Assembly (NCBI GenBank): GCA_029379385.1
Contig: CM055612.1
Coordinates: 10,540,001-10,604,000 of the forward strand
DNA from: Quillaja saponaria
Lineage: Eukaryota; Streptophyta; Magnoliopsida; Fabales; Quillajaceae
Reading direction: 5' to 3'
Length of the DNA: 64,000 nt
The notes beneath the pieces are model-generated. The model had not been told where the DNA came from. It searched no databases and saw only the letters and a program-made list of their open reading frames with translations. The position numbers and the translations under genes were made by a program. This document shows positions 1 through 9,375 of the stretch, one piece after another (within the stretch, counting starts at the first letter, position 1; every line of letters begins with the position of its first letter).

Positions 1-109
1 CTCTGAGGCGTCCTAAAAAACATGTGCCGAAACCTTGGCTATTGAAAAGCCATCTGGTCCGGTTTTCTCCCTCAAGGTGAGGAGGTGAGGAGGTGGCGTC
101 CTCTCGCGA

Positions 110-1351
110 TCATACGCTGGGATCGTACTCTAAGGGCAATACACCCCTTGTTGTCTCTGTCACTAGGGACTCCTCTTGAGCCCGGGGGATGGACGATATT
201 TCGGCTGGGTCTCTTTGGGAGGCCGAGCTAGATCTTGACTTTTTGGGAGGTCTCCCACCTTCTTTCGTCGGCCTCTTCCCTTCGAGGTCGACGCCTTTTT
301 TGCCTTTTCTCTTAAGGCCTCAAGACATCACCTCGATGCTAGCTCTCACTTCGGCGGCCTCCTGTTCAAGTGTCAGACCCATATCTGCAAAGCAAGAAAT
401 CAAAAATTCAGTAACAGTTAATTCCAAATATCATTCAATAATAAAAGTAAAAGTAAAAATCCAAGCTCAGATAAACTAATCCTTGCCAGCATCGCGCTAG
501 AAGTAAAAATTATGGTGTTAAAAATCTCTATTTATTGAAACTTCTTGTAAACGAGGACTTTAGAATACTTCTTGTACTGTACTCGATTCATCCTCAGAGG
601 TTTCTTAGGTTTCCAAGTTCAAAAAATCCCTCATTTATGCAGCAAATCTGTGGGGTGAGGAGCCTTAATGAAAAAGTAACGGGGTTTCCACTCTTTATTG
701 TTGTCGGGATGTCCTTGGCATAGGTTGAACTTGGCCAAAAAATATATCCACCCCCTACGTATTCTTAATTTGATTGAGGTGCCTAAACACTGTCAAGGAT
801 GGGTTAATCTGTAAAGTGTGACAGACACTTATAAAGGTGATCAGAAATCGCCATTTGTTGGGAACGACCTGAGTTGGACAGATCTCTAGGGCGTTTAAAA
901 CTTTGAAGCAGAAGGTGTTTGGGCAAGAGTGATGAGGGCGATTTTCATAAGGCCCGACCTTGTATACTTTGGCCCCTACAGGTTCAAAATACCGCCTGCT
1001 CGCGATCTCCAACTTATGGTCACTTATGATGTTCTCTATGGCGTTTACGACGACAATGTTAGTCTGAGGCCAGAAGATCGCCATGTCATCATCAGATTCT
1101 TCATTCTTGTCCCCTTTAGGCGAGAAGCAAGACAGAGAAGTGGCCTCGTCTTCAACCTTGAAGCTCCTAGACTCGGTGTTATCTGAGCTTGAGGACTTGG
1201 ATGGATGGTAAGCTAGAGAAGGCGGAAGAACCTTTCCCTTCCCTGGTCGGTAAGTAGGCTCCTCGCCCACAGACACTATGGTGCCATTTGCTAGGTGGTC
1301 ATCCGACAGCTCGAAGGGTGGGGCTGATGGAGAACCTCTCTCACTAGACAT
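110..1351 (-). pseudogene. Antisense ORF of a Tat-like Ty3/gypsy retrotransposon (Transposase_28-like), two exons
   Basis: A 198-codon open frame runs from 1351 down to 755. It is acidic and Ser-rich at its N-terminus. Its C-terminal half has the pattern P-x-x-V-x-P-N-x-W-R followed by an F-x-x-x-C stretch, which recalls the family named 'putative gypsy type transposon' (PF04195). A second coding block reads on the same strand from 384 down to about 110, basic and Lys/Arg-rich. It is preceded by a good splice acceptor (pyrimidines then TTTGCAG, around 385-390), so an intron between the blocks is likely. An in-frame TGA within the second block suggests decay. The neighbouring LTR (1517-2165) seems to read on the plus strand, so this ORF is antisense to its element. 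Antisense extra ORFs are known in Tat-lineage elements. The product's role is unknown. The family assignment is by eye. Confidence 0.5.
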
Positions 1352-1504
1352 ATTAACTTAACAACACATGAAAATTTTTGAAGTTTAGAAGCTCGTACCT
1401 AGTGACGAAGGAAGGCGTGTAAAGAGCTTTATCTCCCGAGTAGTCGAGTTAGCTAAACGCAAATTGGCAGAGTTTGAGAACATAAATCTCAAACTAGAGC
1501 ATGA

Positions 1505-2165
1505 AAAGGGGGGGTTAAGGTTTCCCTAGCACTCTGCACCCACAACACATGGGATACGTGGCACTGTCCCAATGCTTACCCACAATTTCGTCCAATAATA
1601 GTGTAAAGCCCGACCCAAAATTTGAAGAGTCATGAGATAACCAATAGCGATGGAAAGTTTGACCCAGACCCTACGTGTGTCTCATCTCAGGTTTATATTT
1701 TGCCACCAATGACTTGATCGCCCTTGTTTCTTACTGTCGTACCAGATGAAGTTCGGTCCTTGTGGGTGACCTTAATGGTTGTTTTACGTTGTTTAATCGG
1801 GTCCTTTTTTCAGGGGGACTGGTGTTAATATAGTATAATGACATCCATTGAGAGCATGCCATGTGGTGGTTACCCTTCTACTTGGTAGCTTGAACAGTTC
1901 AGGTAGCCTGTGCCGGTGCTCTCCTACTCTATATATACATGTTATGTTCCTCAGAGAAGGGTAAGAAAACGCAAGGTGAAAAGTCTAAGTTATCTCTCCT
2001 CATACCATTTATTTAGCTCTTCTCCTTTTGACTTACTCATTGGAGGATTTAGGGAGTTCATCTTGAATTTGGCTCCCGTTATCTATTTTGCAGTTCACGA
2101 GGTCAACAGGTTGCCTGGTCGCCAGGACACCGTTGAAACACGTTGACCACAAGAACTACTTTAAG
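1505..2165 (+). mobile_element. LTR of a Tat-like Ty3/gypsy element, approximate bounds
   Basis: A polypurine tract (AAAAGGGGGGG, about 1505-1515) precedes a GC-richer block. The block has a TATA-like CTATATATAC at about 1928-1937, a putative transcribed leader, and a U5-like end (ACTTACTCATTGGAGGA, then TTTTGCAG near 2085). This order fits a plus-strand LTR following a PPT. The exact LTR ends and a target duplication could not be found. A stretch near 2117-2136 could alternatively be a primer-binding site, in which case this would be a 5' LTR. The element continues beyond the left edge of the window. Confidence 0.45.
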
Positions 2166-2355
2166 GCTACTTCAAGACCATATATTCTAGTAACCCGTGC
2201 AGATTAACTTGACATTAACAGATACCAATGATAGTTATAATTCTGGAAATGAAGGTGAAATGAGCTTGCAAAAAAGAATTGAGAGGAAGACATAGAAGAA
2301 TTTGAGAGAGAAACAGATAATTCACTAACATTGAAGACAAATTACAGAAGGAAAT
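2166..2355. other. Intergenic spacer, nothing recognised
   Basis: A short AT-rich stretch between the gypsy LTR and the hAT-like element. No ORF or repeat was recognised. Confidence 0.5.
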
Positions 2356-3376
2356 TAGGGGTGTTCATGGTCCTGATTAGATTGGTTTTGGGTATAATAT
2401 CGGTTTAATTTTTAGAGTAACCAACATTAGATTTGATTTGGTTGGTTAACAAACCTAATCCAATTCAATCGGGTTAATTTGCTTTTTTCAAATTTTTTTT
2501 TTAATTTGATTTTCAGCCATTTATTTTTTCAATTCCAATGAGTTTTTTTTTTTTTTTGGTTAGCCCTCACAATTAGAATTAAAACTTTGTTTGTTTTGTA
2601 CCGAGGGAGAATGAAGTAAGAGTTCAGGTTCCAATAAATTTAGTTTTAGTTTGGTAATGTTTTAAAAAGTTGCTGTGACTTTCATGCTGTGAAAAAATAA
2701 GTGTCAAAAAGTCACAGTTATTTTATTTGGTAATTTTTTTTATAGAAGTTGTTGTAGATAATAAAAGCAATCAACAATGTGTTTGATAAAATCAATCTTA
2801 AATTATTGTAAATGTATAAAATGACAAAAATATATCATTAATTAAAGATATATTTAGGAAAAGAAATATAATAGTTTATAAATTAATTGAAGATATATTT
2901 TACAATTTTTACAATTAATAAAGTGATTTTTGTATTTTTAATTTTAAAAGTCACAGTTAGATTTTAAATGTATCAGTTGGAGTGTTTCTAAAAACATCCA
3001 TAATTTTTTAAAAGCAATAAAAGAAATATTCTCAAAAAATTAACTAAATAATATTTAGGTGTTGTAACTTTTTAAAAACTAAAACACTTTCTTACAAAAT
3101 ATTACCAAATTCGGTCTTAAATATAAGAAGAAAAAAATTAATTTTTAATAATAAGTATACATATAAAAGTAAATATTTAATAATATTGGTAACTATTATT
3201 TAAATTAAATATATATATAATTTGATTCGTAATCAAAAGAAATTCTATAATCAAATCATAACCTAATTTTTATCTTTTATTTTCCAAAAATAATCAACAA
3301 AAAAACCAATTATAAAAAATAACCAAACCGTGATTTGTGTTGGTTTGGTCGATTTATCAACCTATAAACACCCCTA
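2356..3376. mobile_element. Non-autonomous hAT-like element with 8-bp target duplication
   Basis: The left end reads TAGGGGTGTTCATGG and the right end is its near-perfect inverse (rc TAGGGGTGTTTATAGG). The flanks are an 8-bp direct repeat with one mismatch: AAGGAAAT at 2348-2355 and ATGGAAAT at 3377-3384. An 8-bp duplication is the hAT hallmark. The interior of about 1 kb is AT-rich and has no transposase, so this is a non-autonomous derivative. It carries a nested MITE-like insertion (2650-3109). Confidence 0.75.
2650..3109. mobile_element. Nested MITE-like insertion
   Basis: TTTGGTAATGTTTT at 2650-2663 is inverted at 3096-3109 (rc TTTGGTAATATTTT, one mismatch), with weaker homology extending outward. 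Internally there is a CTGTGACTTT/AAAGTCACAG-type inverted motif. No ORF is present. The target duplication was not determined, so the ends are approximate. Confidence 0.5.
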
Positions 3377-3448
3377 ATGGAAATGAAATTGCAAGTCTCA
3401 GCTGGGTAGCTAACAAATCTTAACCGTCTAAAAATAATTCCCATCATA

Positions 3449-4278
3449 GCGCCAAGGTCATCGGGGTTGAGGGTCGTCGCTCGCAACTTTAAGATCATCT
3501 GAGGTTGATTTCTAACTTATCACTGATGAGAATGGAAAGAAGAAGCTCAAAATCGAAGCTTGGTTTGGATCTCGTAAGACCTCTACCGCTATTCGTACTG
3601 CTTTTATACATGTGGAGAATCGGATCACTGGTGTGACTAAGGGTTACCGATACAAGATGCGTTTTGTGTACGCTCACTTTCCCCTCAACGCTAGCATCAC
3701 CAATGGAAGCAAGTTGATTGAGATCAGAAACTTCCTTGGCGAGAAGAAGGTATAATTTTTTTCCTCCAATTTCCTTTGTTTTGCGTTATTTGTATTTGGG
3801 TTGGTTAATTTAGCTTTCAATTTTAGTCTAAGTTTGAAATTTCAATCCTTGCTTTGGTTGCTTATAGATGGCAGATGATTTCATTTTCAAAACAAAGGAC
3901 TTGTTTGCTCTGTCCGCCTTCCTTTGAGTTTCTATATGTTGAGGTCCTTTTTTTCTTATATAATGCATCTAAGTTGTTTTCTTGAGGACTCGAACTGTCT
4001 CATTACATGCACACCTCTCTGAACAAGATGATGTTTAGCTTCTGCACATCTTATATTATAAATGTCACTAAAGGTCAGTAATTCTGTCTGGACAACTTAT
4101 GATTACTATCAAGCTCAAATCTATTGGACTAAATGCGTGTTTTTGATACCAACTTCAGGTGAGAAAAGTTGATATGCTTGACGGAGTTAACATTCTACGG
4201 TCTGAGAATATCAAGGGTGAGCTGGTACTAGATGGGAATGACATAGAGCTTGTTTCTCGGTCATGTGCTGACATAAAT
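3449..4278 (+). pseudogene. Partial, intron-containing duplicate of RPL9 (60S ribosomal protein L9, uL6)
   Basis: Homology to the RPL9 gene at 34877 starts inside exon 1 (about codon 22), runs to the same exon end (AAG before GTATAATTT, 3749), through a shortened intron, and through exon 2 (4159 to about 4278). The start codon, the promoter and exon 3 are absent. A small deletion removes the Gly-Lys-Leu-Thr region and shifts the frame, and several substitutions change residues. The intron is about 0.41 kb against 1.45 kb in the intact gene. Its two ends match the ends of the full intron, so roughly 1 kb was lost (or gained in the other copy). An intron means DNA-level duplication, not retroposition. 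Homology stops exactly where the transporter-exon hairpin begins. Confidence 0.9.
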
Positions 4279-4690
4279 CCCAGTACTAGGACTCAATCAA
4301 ATTACCAAGAGGAAAATTAAAAATATTTTTTCTTTCTTGTAGAATTATGGGTGTTGTGAAAAAATGGTTTGTTTGGTCACAAACCGTGTTGGGTATGTTG
4401 TTGGTGCAAACTTTTGTAACGGGGATGCAATTGTTGTCAAATGTGATATTGAATGAGGGCACTTTCATTTTTGCATTAATGGTATATTGTCATGTTGTTG
4501 CTTCTGATTAATGTAAAAATGAAAGTGCCCTCATCAATATCACCTTTGACAACAATTGCATACCCGTTGCAAAATCTTGCACCAACAACATACTCAACAC
4601 GGCTTGGGACCAAATAAACCATTTCTTCGCTACACCCATAATTCTACAAGAAAAGGGATCTTTAATTTTCCACTTAGTAATACTGGGATC
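4277..4690. repeat. Inverted duplication (hairpin) of a WAT1/UMAMIT-type transporter first exon
   Basis: The left arm (about 4277-4475) and the right arm (about 4508-4690) are inverted copies, roughly 90% identical by eye over the central 150 bp, separated by a spacer of about 33 nt. Outer ends are ATCCCAGTA and TACTGGGAT. Both arms carry the same coding piece, plus strand on the left and minus strand on the right. It starts Met-Gly-Val after a TTTTCTTGTAG-like acceptor, followed by a hydrophobic helix with Gly-Met-Gln-Leu-Leu-Ser and Gly-Thr-Phe-Ile-Phe-Ala-Leu. This pattern matches the first transmembrane exon of plant EamA/WAT1-related (nodulin MtN21, UMAMIT) transporters. The left-arm reading continues into the spacer as Val-Tyr-Cys-His-Val-Val-Ala. 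The right arm has a one-base deletion. Transcribed from either side it would fold into one long stem. Confidence 0.8.
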
Positions 4691-4699
4691 TTATACTAT

Positions 4700-5455
4700 T
4701 TAATTTGACTCACCAACAAAAGAACAGAAAGTGGAAAAGAAAAAGAAAAATAAATTGGGGAAGGAAAGCAATGGAAAATAAAATCCACTGAGGGCAGCAA
4801 AGATTGTTACAGATGCCATACATACAACGTTAGGAAACTCTCTGAGTCAGGCTGCCACTGCTGTCCATGTTTTTCGTTTTTGAGTTGTGAAGGACCTTCT
4901 CTGCTTATGTATACTGTCATTTACGATTTAACACATCAGTATGAGTTGTAAAGCAATTAGTTTTGAATTTTGACTCTTTCCAAAATTTGGATGTAATTCC
5001 ATAAAAGGGAATAATTTTTATTTGTTGAGCAAAATTTAAATGACTATAAAAATTAGAATTGTAGAAGGTGGAATTTTGATACATTTTTTGAAAAATAGGA
5101 AAACAAGTTATCTTGTTTGGCTAGATAGAAGTACTTACATATGACTTACATATGACGAAAACAAGAAGACCACCTTCTTGTGATTTATAGGGGTACGTGT
5201 ATCTTTTTCCATTTTAAAATCTAACAACATTAAATGATGGTTGAATACTTGAATTAGGAGAAAGAGTTTGATATGCAACTTATTCCATAATTATAGGCCA
5301 TGCATTTGCCATGAAAGTTTCAGTTTTTATATATATATTTTTTTCTTCATCTTCCTTTCTTTTTTCTTTTTTTTCTTATTTCTTCATTTTATTATTGGTT
5401 AAAATAATACATATATATGTCTGTTTTTCAGTCATTTAATACTGATAAACAAAAG
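4700..5455. other. AT-rich intergenic, no gene seen
   Basis: Low-complexity AT-rich sequence with a short direct repeat (ACTTACATATG at about 5134-5153) and pyrimidine runs near 5340-5390. No coding frame or element ends recognised. Confidence 0.5.
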
Positions 5456-5459
5456 TTTG

Positions 5460-5592
5460 ATATTTTAATTTCCAATGGCGACATTTGTGGACTTACAATC
5501 CACGGATCATAAGTTGAACTCCCATGAATACACACAAGGGGGTTTATTCACCCTTATTTCCCTCCTTGGTTGAAGTTGATAAAAAAAAAAAG
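5460..5592 (+). mobile_element. Possible tRNA-derived SINE
   Basis: The block TGGACTTACAATCCACGGAT followed by CATAAGTTGAACTCCCATG resembles the anticodon-arm and B-box part of plant tRNA-derived SINEs. The block ends in an A11 tract (5580-5590). No clear A box or target duplication was found, so this is tentative. Confidence 0.4.
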
Positions 5593-5810
5593 TCATAAAT
5601 AACATTACTTGGTTCGATTTGATTTAATTATTATACTATTTTTCATTTTGGTCCATATAAAATTTCATAGTTTTTGTAATAATAACTCTTACAATATATA
5701 TTTTAATGACTGTGTAGTCATGCTCACTTTAAAAGTATATAAAAAAATAATAGGTACAAAATAAAGATAATAAATATTAAAAATAAATTCATAAAAGTGT
5801 GAAATTAAGT

Positions 5811-6180
5811 TGATAATATCATATTTTATAATCCAATCACAAGAAGACACGTGACATAATTATATAATCTCAAATGTAACTGACACAATCATATCTCATT
5901 ATGAGTGTAACCAATTTTCATTATACCTCATTATTTTCATAACAAATATTATTATCAACAATTATTACTGTAACGGATGTCATTACTATCACCATTCATA
6001 CTCTGACACAACTCGGGCTCAAAACCGACAAATTGTTCTTACAACTCATATTCTTTACAGCTTTTTAAATTTTTTTACTCTGATTATACTGACTTTGACA
6101 TCAAAAATTTTCCAAGAACCACTCCCGAGCCATATGAATGGTAACTCAGTTGATCAAATCCAGCTTTAACATTTGCACCC
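5811..6180 (+). mobile_element. LTR plus leader fragment, family copy 1
   Basis: Starting TGATAATATC and running to about 6095, this block matches 20849-21174 closely in order and sequence, including GATGTCATTACTATCA-type internal stretches. Homology continues past the LTR end into a degraded primer-binding region (TTTGACATCAAAA here, TTTGGTATCAGAG in the other copy) and about 80 bp of leader. No internal coding region follows. Confidence 0.6.
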
Positions 6181-7052
6181 TCATACAATTTGATTTTTAG
6201 TCCCTACACCGTAAAACCAACAGAGCACCGTAAAAACACATCAGTCGTACATCATAAGTAGTTCTTTAATTGAATTTTTCACTCATTTTCGTCCTCAAAC
6301 AGTAGTTTCAAGACCACTGCATAATTGCCAAGTTTGCCTTGATTCACCTTGTCCAAGCTACGGCAGCAACGGAGCTTCAACGCATCTACATGCACGAACG
6401 AAGCTCTCTGGGTTTTGTTGCCCATTATAATTCTAAACTTTGGTCAGGTAGGCCAAATTTTAAAAATTCATAATAATAATTTTTTTTTTTTTTTTTTTTT
6501 TGATAAAATGCATAATTTGCTGACGATCAATATCTCACTATGCTAATTACTTCACTCGATTTTAATTACTCCTTTTAATTATTGTAATATTCCCTTTTTA
6601 TTTAATTGCATTAATTACATAAACTTTTCAATAGTCAACAGTAGACCCCTAAGTTTTTATATTCTCATACAAATCATTTGAATAATTTTAGAAAATTGCA
6701 TATAAGCTACTAGATTCTATATTTATATAATTACTTATTGTCTTAAGTTTTTGGTTGCTTGCTTCAATACATGATTACATGTTTGTTAAAAAGTGTATTT
6801 GCATAAATTTATGCAAGTATCCTACTAAATGAAATAGTTATGCATTGTTATCTGGAGGATAATTATATAATTGTATTTTAAGTGGAATAATTTTCAACAA
6901 ATACATATGAGAAAATAATGAGTTTAACATTGTATGCTTACTACGTACGGACTTTTTACATGTTTATATAATAGTAAGACTAAACAATTTACATTTATTG
7001 AAACATCTTAATAAGAACTAAGTAGACATCATAAATGATTATATAACTTATA
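6181..7052. other. AT-rich intergenic with T-tract, no gene seen
   Basis: Contains a long T run at about 6481-6500 and dispersed AT-rich sequence up to the target duplication of the first MULE. The short open frame across 6349-6546 runs into the T-tract and has no recognisable product. Confidence 0.5.
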
Positions 7053-7061
7053 TTTAAAATA

Positions 7062-7345
7062 GGCTAAATTATACATTTGGTCCCTGTAGTTTAGATCAAA
7101 TTTTACTTTGGTCCCTATTATTCAATTTGTTAAAATTAGGTCCTTAAAATTAAAATTTTGCACCAATTGGGTCCCTACTGTAACCTGCCATCTTATCTCT
7201 CACTGACAGAACTGATGTGACCTAATAGATGCCACGCTAGATGCCTACGTGTATCATATGTGGCTATTTTTTTTCTTTGGGCTAACTTCCAAACCATAAA
7301 ATGGCATGGTTTCTCCAAAAGGAAGAGAAACTACGTTGTTTTTTA
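7062..7345 (+). repeat. Left terminal inverted repeat of MULE-1
   Basis: Pairs with 18975-19259. Shared landmarks include TTTTGCACCAATTGGGT, TCTTATCTCTCA and AAAAGGAAGAGAAACTA at the inner end. The two arms differ at many positions, indicating age. Confidence 0.85.
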
Positions 7346-7799
7346 ACCTAATGACCCTACTGGTCCCCAAATTTTTTCCAAATTATGCCAACCAAAGGGA
7401 AAATTTGAAATTTGGGACTATGGTTTCTTATCATCAGTTAGGGATTTTAAATTCAAACTTGGATCTGATCGTGTTTGGATTGTAAAATTTCATTTAGGGT
7501 TCTTAAATACGAAGTTGGTGGTTGAAGAATTATGGAAGATCTGTCAGGTTAGGGCTTTCATTTTCATTTTTCTATGTTACTGTTATAGATTATGTTTTCA
7601 CTTTTAGTAAGACGCATTTATGCCTTGTAAATTGGTTAGATGTTGATTTCGATGCATTTTATTCCTTTTATATGTTTTGAAATACATAACATTGTACTAT
7701 ATTGGCTTTATTCAAGTTGTGCATTGTGGTTCTATAATACATCACATGCTTGTTGTTTTTGTATTTAAGGTGTTGATTTGTCTTTTTCTTCTTTTACTT

Positions 7800-8338
7800 T
7801 ACTATAAAAGGGACATTGGCAATGATACAATCCAAGTTGAATTGCATTATGGGAGACTATTTTATAAAGAGTCTGAAAATGGTGCTTTGAGTTATGTGAA
7901 TGGTGTAATTGATGAATTTTGTTTTCACATAGACTATGGGTCATACTTTATAGTTGTTAGTAAAGTTAAAAAAATCTTAAAGTGCAATAGTTTTAAGATA
8001 TTATATTGAAGAGTTCCTAGCATATCTCTTACCAATGGATTGGAAAAGTTTGTTTTTCACAAGGATGCTATGGAGACTTATAAGAAAGCCATGAAATTTA
8101 GTAATGGGTAGCTGAAATCTATGTAAAAATATCAAGTTGACAGTGATGTAATTGTAAAACCTGTTGTTAATGTCCCTGTTGTTAATGAAAAATGAAGATG
8201 AAACTGTTAAGGTAGAAGAGAATAAGGCTTTAATAGATGCTCATATGAGTGATGAAGAATGCTATCAAGATCAAGAATATGGTGAGGAAGATGATGAGGC
8301 CGACGATGAAGCAGATGTTAAGGAAAATATTGGGAATG
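7800..8338 (+). pseudogene. MULE-1 transposase, N-terminal part (before solo LTR insertion)
   Basis: Coding-like sequence begins with a block containing Val-Glu-Leu-His-Tyr-Gly-Arg and Gly-Ala-Leu-Ser-Tyr-Val-Asn-Gly, the small N-terminal domain common in plant MULE proteins. An acidic stretch rich in Asp/Glu follows (8190-8338). Stops interrupt it near 8008, 8109 and 8123. The acidic frame is cut at 8338 by the solo LTR and resumes at 12051 with the duplicated GAATG. It continues as a Glu/Asp-rich stretch, which confirms that both sides were once one reading frame. Confidence 0.75.
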
Positions 8339-8854
8339 TGTTATAACCTAATATTTTAATGTACGTTTTAGCATGTTGTACGTAACATGTGTGAGGGGGT
8401 GAATAAAATATTACACAAAGTAAAATATACGAAATGAATATTTGAAAAAATTTATATATAAATAATTCAAGAATAATTATACACTAGGAATTTGATTAAC
8501 TTTGACTTTAATCCTCTTAGACTTTGTCCTATTGACACTTTTAGTTAGGTGTGAAATATAGTATGTACGAAGAAAATTAAATGGAATAAACATATATGTG
8601 TGTGTGTGTGTGTATACAATATAATTTTAGGAATTATTTGCACCACAAAATAAAAATTTTTGACCCTTAACTTGATAGATTTTTTTTCTCCTCCTTACTT
8701 TAACTTATTGTTGATCGAATGTTGGAGAACTACCTCCATCGCCTTTGTTTTTCTTTTATCTCTCTGTTTCTCGAACCTCATGGTTTTATCCTGCTTCTAC
8801 TCCTCTTGTTTTACCTGTAAAACTACAAACCATTTCAAGCTCTCTCACTTTTCC

Positions 8855-9150
8855 AAAGCTCATGTCTTGAGTATGTCAGATAGTTCCAGCACAGTGTTCT
8901 GTGTGGGGAAAAGCTTCATGATACCTTTCTTGGCCAAAACATCAATAATTTCTTATGCAATCCCTAGCTTTGCAATTTCAAGGCCTTGGTCACTATTTCC
9001 TTTGGACCTTTTCTCTTTATCATAGGAGTAATCATCCATGACAAATTTTGCTTATGATACCAATGATGCTTGAATATTCAATGACCCAAATTTTGCATGA
9101 AACACCCTTGCTTTAAACCCTAATCCTATCTCTTGACCAGAACTAGTTTA
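8855..9150 (-). pseudogene. Captured fragment of a DEAD-box RNA helicase gene (N-terminal/Q-motif exon)
   Basis: Read on the minus strand, this stretch gives Asp-Asp-Tyr-Ser-Tyr-Asp, then Gly-Leu-Glu-Ile-Ala-Lys-Leu-Gly-Ile-Ala, then Leu-Ala-Lys-Lys-Gly-Ile, then Lys-Leu-Phe-Pro-x-Gln and Val-Leu-Glu. That is the pre-helicase and Q-motif pattern of plant DEAD-box helicases of the RH9/RH53 (mitochondrial PMH) kind. The upstream residues include a Phe-His-Ala block as in the organelle-targeting region. The Walker A motif (GxGKT) expected next is missing and a stop follows, so only one exon's worth is present. This piece has no counterpart in the other two LTR copies. Helicase membership is fairly secure; the subfamily is an inference. 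Confidence 0.65.
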
Positions 9151-9183
9151 ATTTTGCTACCCAAGAAGTCTAAGCAATAAGAA

Positions 9184-9375
9184 AGGTGTTGGGAGTGGAG
9201 ATAGTTACAGGATTCTTTTGATTGATGACATTCGTCATACTGAGAAATTAGTAGCAAAGGTTTTATCTCAAGTTGTTACATCAGTTACACTCGATGATGC
9301 AAGAAGACTTTTCAATGAATCAAGGGAAAAAGGTATAGCCATTGTCACTGTTAATGTAAAAAAGTACAGCAGCAA
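9184..9375 (+). pseudogene. Captured gene fragment, ClpS-like
   Basis: A plus-strand frame beginning about 9184 reads Gly-Asp-Ser-Tyr-Arg-Ile-Leu-Leu-Ile-Asp-Asp, then His-Thr-Glu-Lys-Leu-Val-Ala-Lys-Val-Leu, then Asp-Asp-Ala-Arg-Arg-Leu-Phe and Gly-Ile-Ala-Ile-Val-Thr-Val. The order (Tyr-x-Val/Ile-Leu-Leu-x-Asp-Asp, helix, Ala-x-x-x-Phe, Gly-x-Ala-x-Val) matches the ClpS adaptor fold family, which in plants recruits substrates to Clp protease in organelles. The usual C-terminal segment after Val-Lys is lost. It lies beside the helicase fragment in divergent orientation inside a solo LTR, so it is a captured, non-functional piece. Confidence 0.5.

Noticed and set aside
929..1186. Plus-strand open frame of 85 codons
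   Set aside because: It is the complement of the antisense ORF at 755-1351 and has no recognisable motif.
4286..4468. 60-codon minus-strand frame as a gene
   Set aside because: It is the antisense reading of the left hairpin arm; the meaningful reading is the transporter exon on the plus strand.
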